DNA of 64,000 nucleotides from Alphaproteobacteria bacterium (GTDB lineage Bacteria; Pseudomonadota; Alphaproteobacteria; Rickettsiales; UBA3002), in the NCBI GenBank assembly GCA_017302575.1, contig JAFLDD010000001.1:1174629-1238628 (forward strand). The letters are read 5' to 3'. The position numbers and the translations under genes are program-made. Shown one piece after another: positions 26,117-35,716 of the stretch. The first letter of the stretch is position 1, and every line of letters begins with the position of its first letter. The notes beneath the pieces are model-generated. The model saw only the letters and a program-made list of their open reading frames with translations. It was not told where the DNA came from and searched no databases.

Positions 26117-26632
26117 CTATTTGTATTTCTTGGATAATTCCACGTAATGCTTGGCCGAGAACGGGATGTAGTCCTTCTCTTCTTGGGTCAATTCGCGGAA
26201 AAATTTGGCGGGGTTGCCCGCGAACATTTGCCCTGCGGGTAGGCGCTTTTTCGGTGTCAGTAATGCACCTGCTGCCAAAAATCCACCCGACTCCACCACC
26301 GCGTGATCGAGCACCGCCGAGTGCATGCCGACAAAGGAAAAATCCTCCAGCGTGCAGGCATGAATCGTGGCGTTGTGACCAATCGTGACGTCGGAGCCAA
26401 TCACGGTTGGGCCTGTTTTACGCGTGACGTGCACGATGGTGCCGTCTTGAATATTCGTGCGTTCGCCGATGCGAATCGTATTTACATCACCGCGAATCAC
26501 CACACCGAACCACACGTTGGTGTCGGCACCGATATGCACATCACCAATCACCACCGCACCTGGCGCTATCCACGCATCGGGGTGGATGGTGGGCATGATG
26601 CCATTAAATGGAAGGATGATAGGTGCGCTCAC
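26117..26632 (-). CDS. Gamma carbonic anhydrase family protein
   Basis: A 171-residue left-handed beta-helix protein with hexapeptide repeats. Motifs seen are DAWIAPGAVVIGDVHIG, NVWFGVVIRGDVN, NIQDGTIVHV and IGHNATIHACTLEDFSFVGM; the two His positions fit the zinc ligands of the YrdA/PaaY/CamH-like group. Carbonic anhydrase activity is not shown for all members. Its start overlaps the argC stop by 4 bases, so it is co-translated with argC. Confidence 0.92.
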   Translation of the reverse strand: MSAPIILPFNGIMPTIHPDAWIAPGAVVIGDVHIGADTNVWFGVVIRGDVNTIRIGERTNIQDGTIVHVTRKTGPTVIGSDVTIGHNATIHACTLEDFSFVGMHSAVLDHAVVESGGFLAAGALLTPKKRLPAGQMFAGNPAKFFRELTQEEKDYIPFSAKHYVELSKKYK

Positions 26633-27633
26633 GGGAACACCGCCGTGAGTTTTAGCGCGGCCGTTTCATCGAATCCGAACATCACATTGGCATTCTGCAC
26701 TGCTTGGCCAGAAGCGCCTTTTACAAGGTTATCGATGACGGAAACGATGATGGTTTCATTCGGCAGTCTACCTTTGCTCACCGACATCACACAGAGATTT
26801 GTACCACGAATCGAGTGTGTGCTAGGTGGTGTTGCAACGACCTTTACAAAAGGTTCATTCTTGTACGTGTTCTCCAAGCATTCGCGAATCTTATCTGCAT
26901 CGCCATTCACGTGAATGGTGCTGAGCATACCACGTGTCATGGGAACTAGGTGCGGCGTGAAGGAAATGGCGAAGCCCAATTCCTGCTCAATTTCTGCCAT
27001 GTGGCGGTGCTTGCCAACACCGTAAGCGCTGACGCCACCATCCAGTTCCGTGAATAGCATTTCTTGTTTCGCGCTGCGACCAGCACCCGAAATACCCGAC
27101 AATGAATTAGCAATGACCTGTTTCGTGTCGATGAGTTTCGCTTTCACCAGCGGCAAAAGCGGCGTGAGAATCGAGGTTGGGTAGCAACCTGGATTCGCCA
27201 CAAGGCGTGCTGCCCTTACAGCATTTCTATTATGCTCGGTTAGGCCATATGCCGCAGATTTTTGCAGCTCTGCCGCGCGGTGTTCATGGCCATACCACTG
27301 CGCATATTGCGCAACGTCGAACAAACGGAAGTCCGCAGAGAGGTCGACGATTTTTACGTTCGCAGGAAGTCCCGCAATAATTTCCTGCGTGGTGCCGTGT
27401 GGCAGGCAGCAGAACACCAAATCAATCTTGGAGAAATCGACTTCGGTGTGCTTCACCAGCTTTGGTAAATCGCGGTGGCGCAAATGCGGGTAGACCTCGT
27501 GCATGGCTTTGCCAGCTTGCGAATCACCCGTGAGTGCCGTGATAGTAAAGTGCGGGTGGTGCTCCAGCAGACGCAACAACTCTGCGCCAGTGTAACCAGA
27601 TGCACCAAGAATAGCTGTTTTGATGTGGTTCAT
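26629..27633 (-). CDS. argC: N-acetyl-gamma-glutamyl-phosphate reductase ArgC
   Basis: Third step of arginine synthesis: NADPH reduction of N-acetylglutamyl phosphate. The 334-residue protein has the Rossmann loop AILGASGYTGAELLRLL and the catalytic Cys in VANPGCYPTSILTPL, with SGISGAGR following. AGGA lies just before the ATG. It follows rplM and rpsI, the usual alphaproteobacterial place, while argB is at 43413 in another operon. Confidence 0.97.
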   Translation of the reverse strand: MNHIKTAILGASGYTGAELLRLLEHHPHFTITALTGDSQAGKAMHEVYPHLRHRDLPKLVKHTEVDFSKIDLVFCCLPHGTTQEIIAGLPANVKIVDLSADFRLFDVAQYAQWYGHEHRAAELQKSAAYGLTEHNRNAVRAARLVANPGCYPTSILTPLLPLVKAKLIDTKQVIANSLSGISGAGRSAKQEMLFTELDGGVSAYGVGKHRHMAEIEQELGFAISFTPHLVPMTRGMLSTIHVNGDADKIRECLENTYKNEPFVKVVATPPSTHSIRGTNLCVMSVSKGRLPNETIIVSVIDNLVKGASGQAVQNANVMFGFDETAALKLTAVFP

Positions 27634-27648
27634 AATTCCTGCCTAATC

Positions 27649-27664
27649 CGTAATCCGGATTACG
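27649..27664. repeat. 16-bp palindrome between rpsI and argC
   Basis: CGTAATCCGGATTACG is a perfect palindrome, preceded by another TAATCCG (27644-27650) and followed by GAATTACGAA. It lies in the 56-base gap upstream of argC on the minus strand. The taatccg/attacga wording resembles small dispersed intergenic repeats that encode NYELRI-like words when translated. It could instead be an operator for argC. Confidence 0.5.
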
Positions 27665-27689
27665 ACAACACGAATTACGAAATAAAATA

Positions 27690-28133
27690 TTAGCGCTTGC
27701 TGAACTGGAAGCTACGACGTGCTTTCGCGCGGCCGTATTTCTTACGTTCCACAACGCGGCTATCGCGGGTCAAGAAGCCACCTTGGCGAAGCACTTTGTG
27801 GAATTCAGGATTGTACTCGTCCAGCGCGCGGCTGATACCGTGACGAACTGCACCAGCTTGGCCCGAAAGACCACCACCGAGAACGGTTACCGTCACATCG
27901 AACTTACCTTCTTCACCGAGAGCAGCGAAAGGCTGGTTGATGATCATGCGCAATACAGGACGTGCGAAATACTGTTCAATGGTTTTACCGTTGATGGTGT
28001 ATTTGCCTTTGCCTTTTTTCACCCATACGCGGGCTACTGCGTCTTTACGACGACCCGTGCCATAAGCACGACCTTGCTTGTCGATCGCTGGGGTGCGGGG
28101 CTGTGAAGTATCGCGTTCTGCTACGTTTACCAT
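27690..28133 (-). CDS. rpsI: 30S ribosomal protein S9
   Basis: A 147-residue protein ending RRSFQFSKR, the invariant basic tail that reaches the decoding site. The family run [19 protein letters not shown] and [13 protein letters not shown] are seen; the first 20 residues are a short extension common in alphaproteobacteria. It is transcribed with rplM, whose stop is 6 bases upstream. Confidence 0.97.
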   Translation of the reverse strand: MVNVAERDTSQPRTPAIDKQGRAYGTGRRKDAVARVWVKKGKGKYTINGKTIEQYFARPVLRMIINQPFAALGEEGKFDVTVTVLGGGLSGQAGAVRHGISRALDEYNPEFHKVLRQGGFLTRDSRVVERKKYGRAKARRSFQFSKR

Positions 28134-28139
28134 AAAATC

Positions 28140-28601
28140 CTACCGTGCGTTCTTAACGTTCATCGCTGCGAAATCAACCACTTTAGGTTGCTGTGCAGTG
28201 TGTGGGTGTTCAGCACCTTTGTAGATGTAAAGGTGTGTCATTTGACGACGCGCCAATGGGCTGTCTTTCAACATCATGCGCTCAACCGCTTTCTCAATGA
28301 TGCGGTCTGACTTGCCTTCGCGCAGCAAATATTCTGGCGTAGCTTCCTTGATACCACCTGGGTGACCCGTGTGACGGTAGTACACTTTATCGGTCTTTTT
28401 CTTACCGGTCAGTTTTACCTTGTCGGCATTGATGATGACGACGTAGTCACCACAATCCATGTGTGGGGTGAAGCTGGGTTTGTGCTTGCCGCGCAATACT
28501 TTAGCGACGTAGCTTGCCATACGGCCTAGAACGACGCCATTCGCGTCGATCATAACCCATTCTTTTTTAATGTCTTTTGGCGTTGCCGAAAAGGTTTTCA
28601 T
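28140..28601 (-). CDS. rplM: 50S ribosomal protein L13
   Basis: A 153-residue large-subunit protein. It has [37 protein letters not shown] and [13 protein letters not shown], the family signature. The start ATG 28601 gives the family N-terminus ([11 protein letters not shown]) and has AAAGAGC upstream; the frame is open to 28727 but that part is not L13. First gene of rplM-rpsI-argC-gamma carbonic anhydrase. Confidence 0.97.
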   Translation of the reverse strand: MKTFSATPKDIKKEWVMIDANGVVLGRMASYVAKVLRGKHKPSFTPHMDCGDYVVIINADKVKLTGKKKTDKVYYRHTGHPGGIKEATPEYLLREGKSDRIIEKAVERMMLKDSPLARRQMTHLYIYKGAEHPHTAQQPKVVDFAAMNVKNAR

Positions 28602-28641
28602 AACATGCTCTTTTTTGTTCTTACATTCAAACAGGGTGCGT

Positions 28642-28670
28642 GGTGTAGACAAGTCATTGCCTAGTGTCAA
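28642..28670 (-). promoter_or_regulatory. rplM: Putative rplM promoter
   Basis: On the minus strand a perfect TTGACA (28670-28665) is followed after 17 bases by TACACC (28647-28642). It lies between the PAS gene and rplM, about 40 bases before the L13 start. The -10 is weak. Confidence 0.5.
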
Positions 28671-28683
28671 GCGTGATGTGGGG

Positions 28684-29157
28684 CTATTCTGCTTCTGGGT
28701 CGAAATACTTGAAAGAAAGCCCACCAAATACCGCCTCTACCACGCCGTCTGCCGTGCCTAATGGCAGCATACATTGGCGGTATTTTATCATGTGTCCTGA
28801 AAGGGTTACCAGCTCCCCCTCTTCCATCACAGGGGCGCGGGTGGTGAGGACACGGCCAAAACTTTTGGAAACCTTGTGGGCATTGGGCCCTACCATGAAC
28901 TCATTATGTTGGTCCTTCAGGTTGCCACGGTATGCTTCCATGATGTTCGCGCCGAGGAACGTATAATTATAGTCCGTGACATTAACGATATCGCGCACCT
29001 GCACCAAGAAGCAATTTTCCCAATCTGCGCCCAACTCATCTGGGTCGATATCATTTTCAGCGGGGAATGGGCGACCTGCGGATTTTTCCTGCCAGTAGCG
29101 ATAGAGGCGCTGGGTTAAACGGCGTTCATCGTATGATTGATAATTCACCTTAACCAT
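28684..29157 (-). CDS. PAS domain protein (alphaproteobacterial PAS_5 type)
   Basis: A 157-residue soluble protein. It starts [22 protein letters not shown], then has the [11 protein letters not shown] start and the PAS-like strand-helix part [19 protein letters not shown], which resembles the small PAS_5 family widespread in alphaproteobacteria, of unknown ligand. There is no output domain. ATG 29157 is chosen since it gives the family start; it overlaps the last 8 bases of pstB, so it is translated from the phoR-pstB message. A role in phosphate signalling is only suggested by position. Confidence 0.75.
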   Translation of the reverse strand: MVKVNYQSYDERRLTQRLYRYWQEKSAGRPFPAENDIDPDELGADWENCFLVQVRDIVNVTDYNYTFLGANIMEAYRGNLKDQHNEFMVGPNAHKVSKSFGRVLTTRAPVMEEGELVTLSGHMIKYRQCMLPLGTADGVVEAVFGGLSFKYFDPEAE

Positions 29158-29908
29158 AGCGACCCGTGATGTAATCTTTAGTTTGTTGGAGTTTTGGCGC
29201 ATCGAAAATCTGTTCGGTTGCACCGATTTCGACAATCTTACCTAAATGGAAGAACGCCGTTTTGCTCGACACGCGGCGCGCCTGCTGCATCGAGTGTGTG
29301 ACGATAATAATGGTGTAATGCTCTTTGAGCTGTGCGATTAATTCTTCCACCTTGGCGGTGGCGATAGGGTCAAGCGCGCTGCAAGGCTCGTCCATCAAAA
29401 TGATTTCAGGCTCAACCGCAATGGCGCGGGCAATACATAGGCGTTGTTGCTGGCCACCCGATAATCCCGTGCCCGAGGCATGAAGACGATCTTTTACCTC
29501 GTCCCACAAGGCGGCTTTACGCAGTGACGATTCCACTATCGCGTCCAAGGCTTCTTTAGATGGCGCAAGACCATGAATGCGTGGGCCATAGGCAACGTTA
29601 TCATAAATGGATTTCGGGAACGGGTTGGGTTTTTGAAACACCATGCCCACCTGCGCCCTAAGCAAGACCACATCCACCTGCGGTGCGTAGATATTTGCGC
29701 CATTCACCAAAATCTCGCCCGTGATTTTGCACTTAGGAATCAAATCATTCATGCGGTTAATGCAGCGCAAGAAAGTGGACTTACCACACCCCGATGGGCC
29801 GATGAATGCAGTCACAGCCTTGGGCTCGATATCCAGCGAAACATCAAACAATGCCTGCTTTGTATCGTAAAAGACGTTGACGTTCTTTGCGGTAACGCGA
29901 TTACTCAT
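29150..29908 (-). CDS. pstB: Phosphate ABC transporter ATP-binding protein PstB
   Basis: ATPase of the high-affinity PstSCAB phosphate importer. The 252-residue protein has Walker [22 protein letters not shown]-loop [19 protein letters not shown], signature LSGGQQQRL, Walker [18 protein letters not shown] and the H-loop [12 protein letters not shown], ending YITGRYG as PstB proteins do. The permeases pstC and pstA, the binding protein pstS and phoU are not next to it, which is unusual. Confidence 0.96.
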   Translation of the reverse strand: MSNRVTAKNVNVFYDTKQALFDVSLDIEPKAVTAFIGPSGCGKSTFLRCINRMNDLIPKCKITGEILVNGANIYAPQVDVVLLRAQVGMVFQKPNPFPKSIYDNVAYGPRIHGLAPSKEALDAIVESSLRKAALWDEVKDRLHASGTGLSGGQQQRLCIARAIAVEPEIILMDEPCSALDPIATAKVEELIAQLKEHYTIIIVTHSMQQARRVSSKTAFFHLGKIVEIGATEQIFDAPKLQQTKDYITGRYG

Positions 29909-29953
29909 GGGCAGCAGTGATAACTAGTCATGCATCAAGAGTCGAGTATTTTA

Positions 29954-31351
29954 TTAGGACTCGTAAATAGGTAGATACACCGTAAAGGTTGAGCCTTCAC
30001 CCATGATAGAATCAATGGTGATTGCACCACGGTGGCGAATGATAATACCTTTCACAATCGCCAGACCAAGCCCTGTGCCACCCACTTGGCGGGTGCGCGC
30101 TGAATCGACACGGTAGAAGCGTTCCATCAGGCGCGGCAAGTGTTGCTTCGGAATCCCCTCACCTTGATCGCGCACTGAAACCATTACCACGCGCGTGAGG
30201 TTGCGCATATTCAGGTCTTGCGGCAATTCTGTGGTGATTTTGGCATTCACGATGACTTCTGAATCAGGGTAGCCATATTTAATCGCGTTACTGATGAGGT
30301 TATGCAGTACCTGCGTCAACTCATTGGCTTCGCCTTTTACGGGCGGTAAATTATCATGCACGTTGAGCGTCACGCGCATGTTCTTATCGGCAGCATTACG
30401 TTTGAGATGCTCGCCTGCATGGCGGATGATCTTAGCAAGATCAACAGGGTTGGTAGGCACGCTATGCGCATTCATTTCGATTTTGCTGAGTGACAACAAA
30501 TCGTCGATCAACTGCTTCATGCGATCCGCTTGCTCGAGCATGATTTGTAAGAATTCGGTACGTGCTGCTTCGTCGTCCTTTGCTGGGCCTTGAAGCGTTT
30601 CAATGAAGCCTTTGATAGAGGCAAGCGGCGTGCGAATTTCATGCGACGCATTGGCCACGAAGTCGGCGCGCATCTGCTCGACTGACTTAAGTTCCGTAAT
30701 ATCATTCATCGTAATGATGGTGGTGATGCCCCCTGCGGATGGGACGGGGAAGCGCTCGATAATGGCAAGGAAGTCACGCACGACTGGGTCTTCAACACGG
30801 AATTCGATCTCACGACCTTTCAAGTCCTGAATGACGGATGTCACCGCGTCCATCAAATAGCGGCTATCAATCACATCACCAAGGTTCTTTTGCGCAAGAT
30901 TCTGGCCGAAAATAGCGCGCGCGGCGCGGTTGGTGCGCACAATCTTCTTTTCGTCATTCACCATAATAAGAATATCGGGCAGCGTATCGACCAAGATTTC
31001 ACGTTCGGTGATAATCGTCTCCATCTGCTTCTTTTTCACTTCGTAGCTGGACTGCAATTTCTTGAGCGCCTCGGAAAGTTCGGCGGCGGAGCCTATGAAG
31101 CTTAAATCAGGTGCGGCCACCCGCTTATCCTGCGCCAGCTCATTCACATAATGGGTAAGCCCCGCTACATTTGCGATGAAGGGATAGGTAAGCAACGCCG
31201 TGGCGATCACAATCACAACATAGGCATAAAGCATTTGGGAGAGGCCGAGATAGCCCATCGCCACGTAAAGCCCAAGCACCAGCAAGGAGGGGCTGGAGAC
31301 GACCAGAACCGTCTTAAATAAGGTGCTGAAGGATACGAAAGATTTGTTCAT
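29954..31351 (-). CDS. phoR: Phosphate regulon sensor histidine kinase PhoR-like
   Basis: A 465-residue inner membrane kinase. Two hydrophobic helices lie near residues 10-60, followed by a linker and a PAS domain (about 110-210, LPDILIMVNDEKKIVRTN), then the phospho-His site FVANASHEIRTPLASIKGF and the ATPase motifs NLISNAIKYG, DQGEGIPKQHLPRLMERFYR and GGTGLGLAIVK. This matches PhoR. It probably senses phosphate through PstB and PhoU. No phoB lies near, so the partner is elsewhere. It precedes pstB by 45 bases. Confidence 0.88.
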   Translation of the reverse strand: MNKSFVSFSTLFKTVLVVSSPSLLVLGLYVAMGYLGLSQMLYAYVVIVIATALLTYPFIANVAGLTHYVNELAQDKRVAAPDLSFIGSAAELSEALKKLQSSYEVKKKQMETIITEREILVDTLPDILIMVNDEKKIVRTNRAARAIFGQNLAQKNLGDVIDSRYLMDAVTSVIQDLKGREIEFRVEDPVVRDFLAIIERFPVPSAGGITTIITMNDITELKSVEQMRADFVANASHEIRTPLASIKGFIETLQGPAKDDEAARTEFLQIMLEQADRMKQLIDDLLSLSKIEMNAHSVPTNPVDLAKIIRHAGEHLKRNAADKNMRVTLNVHDNLPPVKGEANELTQVLHNLISNAIKYGYPDSEVIVNAKITTELPQDLNMRNLTRVVMVSVRDQGEGIPKQHLPRLMERFYRVDSARTRQVGGTGLGLAIVKGIIIRHRGAITIDSIMGEGSTFTVYLPIYES

Positions 31352-31446
31352 GCGGTGTGAGTGTACAGAGTCTGTTGGGCATAGTCTAGTGTAAGATGCT
31401 GAAATCCCTCGACTCTGTAGTCTTGGCGGGCTCTGATTTTAATCGG

Positions 31447-31474
31447 TTGACACCTAGGAAAACCGCAGTATATT
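31447..31474 (+). promoter_or_regulatory. rplU: Promoter of the rplU operon
   Basis: A perfect TTGACA (31447-31452), a 16-base spacer and TATATT (31469-31474), followed about 20 bases on by AAGAGGA and the rplU ATG. A near-consensus sigma-70 promoter that probably drives rplU-rpmA. Confidence 0.7.
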
Positions 31475-31502
31475 CCCGCCTCCCTTAAAGAGGATTAAGA
31501 TT

Positions 31503-31994
31503 ATGTACGCAGTAGTTCAGACCGGTGGCAAGCAATACCGTGTAACCGCAGGTGATACGTTCCAAGTTGAAAAGCTGGAAGGTAACGCTGGCGATGTTGT
31601 AAAATTAGAGCGCGTGTTGTCGCTGATGAATAATGGCAAGCCCCTGCTGGGCAGCCCTACCATCGCGGGTGCAATCGTTGAAGCGCAAATCATCAAGACC
31701 GCTAAGGGTGAGAAAGTACTCATCTTCAAAAAGAAGCGCCGTCACCAGTACCGTCGTAAAAACGGTCATCGTCAAACGCTGACCACTCTGCACGTGACCA
31801 ACATCACGTTCAACGGCACGTCGATCGCGAAAGCGGATCCAAAGAAAATCGAAGCTGAGACCAAAGCTGCTGCTCCTGCGAAAGCAAAGAAAGCTGGTGC
31901 TCCTAAGGCTGAGAAGAAAGCAGCTCCTGCTAAGAAAGCATCGGCTGAGAAGAAACCTGCTGCAAAAAAACCTGCAGCGAAAAAAGCGAAGTAA
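31503..31994 (+). CDS. rplU: 50S ribosomal protein L21 with Ala/Lys tail
   Basis: A 163-residue protein. Residues 1-103 are the normal L21 (YAVVQTGGKQYRVTAGDTF, FKKKRRHQYRRKNGHRQTLT). The last 55 or so form a tail made of Ala, Lys and Pro words (AEKKAAPAKKASAEKKPA), resembling histone H1 tails. Alphaproteobacterial L21 proteins often carry an extension, but this one is long. AAGAGGA lies 8 bases before ATG. First gene of rplU-rpmA. Confidence 0.97.
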   Translation: MYAVVQTGGKQYRVTAGDTFQVEKLEGNAGDVVKLERVLSLMNNGKPLLGSPTIAGAIVEAQIIKTAKGEKVLIFKKKRRHQYRRKNGHRQTLTTLHVTNITFNGTSIAKADPKKIEAETKAAAPAKAKKAGAPKAEKKAAPAKKASAEKKPAAKKPAAKKAK

Positions 31995-32006
31995 TAGGAG
32001 TCAGTC

Positions 32007-32258
32007 ATGGCACATAAGAAAGCTGGTGGTTCATCTAGAAACGGTCGCGACTCACAGGGTCAGCGCTTGGGCGTGAAAAAATTCGGTGACCAGTCGGTTG
32101 TTGCTGGCAACATCATCATCCGTCAACGCGGCACCACCTATCACCCAGGCACGGGCGTAGGCATGGGTAAGGACTACACCATTTTCGCTACCATCGATGG
32201 TAAAGTGAAATTCAGCAAGAAAGCTGGCGACAAGAACGTAGTAAGCGTTGTTGCGTAA
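32007..32258 (+). CDS. rpmA: 50S ribosomal protein L27
   Basis: An 83-residue protein starting [20 protein letters not shown], the L27 signature whose N-terminus reaches the peptidyl transferase centre, and ending in the SH3-like core with [19 protein letters not shown]. It is 12 bases after rplU and is followed by a strong terminator. Confidence 0.97.
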   Translation: MAHKKAGGSSRNGRDSQGQRLGVKKFGDQSVVAGNIIIRQRGTTYHPGTGVGMGKDYTIFATIDGKVKFSKKAGDKNVVSVVA

Positions 32259-32283
32259 CTGGCGCTGAAACACAGGAATCGAC

Positions 32284-32308
32284 AAAGGGGCGGCAACGCC
32301 CCTTTTTC
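32284..32308 (+). terminator. Rho-independent terminator after rpmA
   Basis: AAAGGGGCG (32284-32292), a GCAA tetraloop, CGCCCCTTT (32297-32305) and a run of five T. It is a strong hairpin and probably ends the rplU-rpmA message, with partial read-through to obgE possible. Confidence 0.9.
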
Positions 32309-32347
32309 ATTTCTGGCTTTTGGCAAAGAGTTAGATAGGCTCAATCC

Positions 32348-33388
32348 ATGAAATTCTTAGACGAAGCAAAAATATTCGTAAAATCGGGCGATGGTGGCGC
32401 TGGCTGCGTCTCATTCCGCCGCGAAAAGTTTATTCCCGAAGGTGGCCCCGACGGGGGCGATGGCGGTCGCGGTGGTAGCATCATCGTGCGGACGGCGACG
32501 GGTCTGAATACGCTCATCGATTTCCGTTATCAGCAACACTTCAAAGCGAAGCGCGGCCAACACGGCATGGGCTCGCAGCGTTATGGCAAAGGTTCGGACG
32601 ATATGATTCTGACCGTCCCTGTTGGCACGCAGATTTTCGAGGAAGATAAAGAAACCCTGATTGTTGATATGGACAAGCCAGATATGGAATTCGTGCTTTG
32701 CAAAGGCGGGCGCGGCGGCTTGGGCAACATGCATTTCAAATCATCCACCAACCAAGCCCCACGCCAAGCAACGGATGGTGAGCATGGCGAAGAGAAATGG
32801 GTGTGGCTAAAACTAAAACTCATTTCGGACGCCGGATTGTTAGGATTACCTAATGCAGGCAAATCAACTTTCCTTGATGCGGTTAGCGCAGCAAAACCAA
32901 AAATCGGTGCCTATCCATTTACCACATTGCACCCACAACTGGGTGTCGTGAGCCGCGATGACCGCGAATTCGTGCTGGCCGATATTCCTGGTCTCATCGA
33001 AGGCGCGGCAGATGGTCGAGGTCTGGGTACGCGCTTTTTAGGGCATATCGAACGCTGCGGTGTATTGCTGCATTTGATTGATGGCACGGAAGAAGACGTA
33101 TGCGCATCTTATGACACGGTGCATGGCGAGCTAGAAGCCTATGACGAAGCGGTGCTTGAGAAGCCTGAAATCATCGCGCTCAATAAATGTGATGCGATGG
33201 AAGAGGCGGACATTAAGAAGAAGCGCAAAAAACTTGAGAAGCATACGGGTAAGGAAGTGTTCGTGATTTCAGCAGCAGGTCGTATCGGCATCGAAGAGGT
33301 CATTAATGCCATGCTGCGCACGATTGACGCATATCGCGCAGAACAGGAAGATAAGGCGCATGGAGAAAGCATCGCTACAAAAGAGTAA
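32348..33388 (+). CDS. obgE: GTPase Obg/CgtA
   Basis: Ribosome-assembly and stringent-response GTPase. The 346-residue protein has the glycine-rich Obg fold ([39 protein letters not shown]) and the G domain ([36 protein letters not shown]). No long C-terminal extension is present. Its last 29 bases overlap the proB start. Confidence 0.97.
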   Translation: MKFLDEAKIFVKSGDGGAGCVSFRREKFIPEGGPDGGDGGRGGSIIVRTATGLNTLIDFRYQQHFKAKRGQHGMGSQRYGKGSDDMILTVPVGTQIFEEDKETLIVDMDKPDMEFVLCKGGRGGLGNMHFKSSTNQAPRQATDGEHGEEKWVWLKLKLISDAGLLGLPNAGKSTFLDAVSAAKPKIGAYPFTTLHPQLGVVSRDDREFVLADIPGLIEGAADGRGLGTRFLGHIERCGVLLHLIDGTEEDVCASYDTVHGELEAYDEAVLEKPEIIALNKCDAMEEADIKKKRKKLEKHTGKEVFVISAAGRIGIEEVINAMLRTIDAYRAEQEDKAHGESIATKE

Positions 33389-34478
33389 GTTGCTCGTTGT
33401 CAAAGTTGGTTCGCGACTGGTCGCGACTGAAACATCCATTGCGCGTAAAGAATGGATGGCCTCTCTCGCGGCGGATATCGCTGCACTTACCCAAAATGGC
33501 ACGCAGGTCGTGCTGGTTTCGTCGGGTGCTGTAGCGCTTGGTCGTGCAACGCTGAAACTTGGCACGGGCGCATTACCCTTGGCTGAAAAACAAGCTGCAG
33601 CAAGTGCTGGCCAACCTTTATTGATGCAAGCATGGGCAGAGGCATTCACCTCACAAGCTATCGATGTTGCACAAGTATTAGTAACGCTAGAGGATACGGA
33701 AGAGCGTCATCGCTACCTTAATGCGCGCACGACATTGCAACATTTGCTGCAACATAAACTTGTACCCATCGTGAATGAGAACGACACGGTGGCGACTGCT
33801 GAAATCAAGTTCGGCGATAATGACCGACTGGCGGCAAAAGTCGCAGCCATGCTAGGCGCAGATACGTTGATCCTGCTGTCGGATATTGACGGGCTTTATG
33901 ATAAAAACCCCTCACAGCATAAAGACGCGAAGCACATTGCGGTGATTGAAACTATCACCAAAGAGATTGAAGCCATGGGCGGTGGCGCTGCTTCGGCATT
34001 CAGCAACGGCGGTATGATTACCAAAATCGAGGCGGCAAAAATTGCTACCGCTTCTGGCTGCTCGGTGGTCATTGCAAAGGGTGAAGCATTACACCCATTG
34101 CGGGCAATCATCGAGGGGGCGAAACATAGCACGTTTGTTGCGAGTGAATCGCCTATCAACGCGCGCAAGCATTGGATTCAAAGTGCGTTGCATTTGCCAG
34201 GGGCGATTGTGGTTGATGCAGGCGCAAAAATCGCGCTTAGCCAAGGCAAGAGCCTGCTTCCCGCCGGTGTGATTGCGGCGAAAGGGTCGTTTGATCGCGG
34301 TGATACGATTGGTGTGGAGCTGCAAGACGGCACGCTTATCGCCAAAGGTATTAGCGCCTATCACGCCAGCGAAGTGACAAAAATCATGGGCAAAAAATCA
34401 GGCGATATTGCAGCGATATTAGGTTACGCTGGTGATGACACGGTGATTCACCGCGATGATTTGGTGATGGTTGTATGA
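33360..34478 (+). CDS. proB: Glutamate 5-kinase ProB
   Basis: First step of proline synthesis. The 372-residue protein has an amino-acid kinase domain ([64 protein letters not shown]) and a C-terminal PUA domain (about 275-365). ATG 33360 lies inside the end of obgE with AAGG upstream. It is coupled to proA by ATGA, so obgE, proB and proA form one unit. Confidence 0.97.
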   Translation: MEKASLQKSKLLVVKVGSRLVATETSIARKEWMASLAADIAALTQNGTQVVLVSSGAVALGRATLKLGTGALPLAEKQAAASAGQPLLMQAWAEAFTSQAIDVAQVLVTLEDTEERHRYLNARTTLQHLLQHKLVPIVNENDTVATAEIKFGDNDRLAAKVAAMLGADTLILLSDIDGLYDKNPSQHKDAKHIAVIETITKEIEAMGGGAASAFSNGGMITKIEAAKIATASGCSVVIAKGEALHPLRAIIEGAKHSTFVASESPINARKHWIQSALHLPGAIVVDAGAKIALSQGKSLLPAGVIAAKGSFDRGDTIGVELQDGTLIAKGISAYHASEVTKIMGKKSGDIAAILGYAGDDTVIHRDDLVMVV

Positions 34479-35716
34479 AACAACAACTCGAACAATTAGC
34501 GCATGATGCACGCGATGCGTATCGCGCATTATCAACTGCATCGGCAGAAGCGCGCAGCCACGCATTGCTCGCCTGTGCGGATGCGATGGCTGCTGCAAAG
34601 CCAGACATTGTTGCGGCCAACAAAAAGGATATGGACGCCGCAACACATTTAGATGCCGCCATGCGCGACAGGTTGCTGCTCGACGAAAAACGCATCGATG
34701 CGATCATCGCATCCGTACGCCAAATTGCTGCGCAAAAAGACCCGCTTGGTCGCTCGCTTGAAACGTGGCAAAACCCTGCAAATGGCTTGCGTTTCAACAA
34801 AGTGGCTGTGCCGCTTGGTGTGATTGGCATGATTTATGAGTCGCGCCCGAATGTGACCGCCGATGCTGCAGCATTATGTTTGCGTTCAGGCAATGCGGTG
34901 ATCTTGCGCGGCGGTTCGGAATCGGCGCATTCTTCGCGCGCGATTGTTGCAGCGATTCACGCAGGGCTCAAGAAAGTTGGCTTGCCCACTTCCTGCGTGC
35001 AGCTTGTTCCTACGCAAGACCGTGAAGCGGTTGGGTTGCTGCTCAAAATGCATGGGTTGATTGATGTGATTATTCCCCGCGGAGGCGCATCGCTCACGGC
35101 ACGTGTTGCGGCAGAAAGCTCGGTGCCCACATTGCTGCACCTTACAGGCAACTGCCATACCTATATTCACGCAAAAGCGAATCCAGACATGGCCACTCGC
35201 GTACTTCACAATGCAAAGCTGCGCCGCACGGGCGTGTGTGGTGCGACTGAATCACTGATTATCGACGCGGCGATTGCGCCTACCCTATTGCCACGCATTG
35301 TCGATGATCTTAAAGACTGCGAATTGCGCGGTGATGCCGCAGCGCGCGCGATTGATGCGCGCATTGGTTTTGCCAATGAAGAGGATTGGGGAACGGAGTA
35401 TCTTGCACCAATCCTGTCGGTCAAAGTGGTTGGCTGTTTGGAAGAAGCGATTGAGCACATCAACTACTATGGATCGCACCATACGGATGCGATACTCACC
35501 GAGGATGCGGCTGCAGCAAAGCAGTTCGCCGCACAGGTTGATAGCGCGATTGTGGTTCACAATGCTTCCACCCAATTTGCCGATGGTGGCGAATTCGGCT
35601 TCGGTGCAGAGATCGGTATTGCAACGGGTCGCTTGCATGCGCGCGGGCCTGTTGGCGCGGCACAACTCACCACCTATAAATACGTGGTCGAGGGTGATGG
35701 GACGGTGCGCGCATGA
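34475..35716 (+). CDS. proA: Gamma-glutamyl phosphate reductase ProA
   Basis: Second step of proline synthesis, NADPH-dependent. The 413-residue aldehyde-dehydrogenase-fold protein has GVIGMIYESRPNVTADAAAL, IIPRGGASL, HLTGNCHTYIHAKAN and the catalytic Cys in RRTGVCGATESLI; the end has FGFGAEIGIATGRLHARGPVG, the ProA signature. Starts and ends with 4-base ATGA overlaps with proB and nadD. Confidence 0.97.
   Translation: MKQQLEQLAHDARDAYRALSTASAEARSHALLACADAMAAAKPDIVAANKKDMDAATHLDAAMRDRLLLDEKRIDAIIASVRQIAAQKDPLGRSLETWQNPANGLRFNKVAVPLGVIGMIYESRPNVTADAAALCLRSGNAVILRGGSESAHSSRAIVAAIHAGLKKVGLPTSCVQLVPTQDREAVGLLLKMHGLIDVIIPRGGASLTARVAAESSVPTLLHLTGNCHTYIHAKANPDMATRVLHNAKLRRTGVCGATESLIIDAAIAPTLLPRIVDDLKDCELRGDAAARAIDARIGFANEEDWGTEYLAPILSVKVVGCLEEAIEHINYYGSHHTDAILTEDAAAAKQFAAQVDSAIVVHNASTQFADGGEFGFGAEIGIATGRLHARGPVGAAQLTTYKYVVEGDGTVRA

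Noticed and set aside
28602..28727. N-terminal extension of L13
   Set aside because: It covers the predicted rplM promoter and has no ribosomal protein similarity; ATG 28601 is the family start.
31860..31990. Repetitive aaagcwgct-type DNA in rplU as a mobile repeat
   Set aside because: It is explained by the Ala/Lys-rich coding tail of L21.
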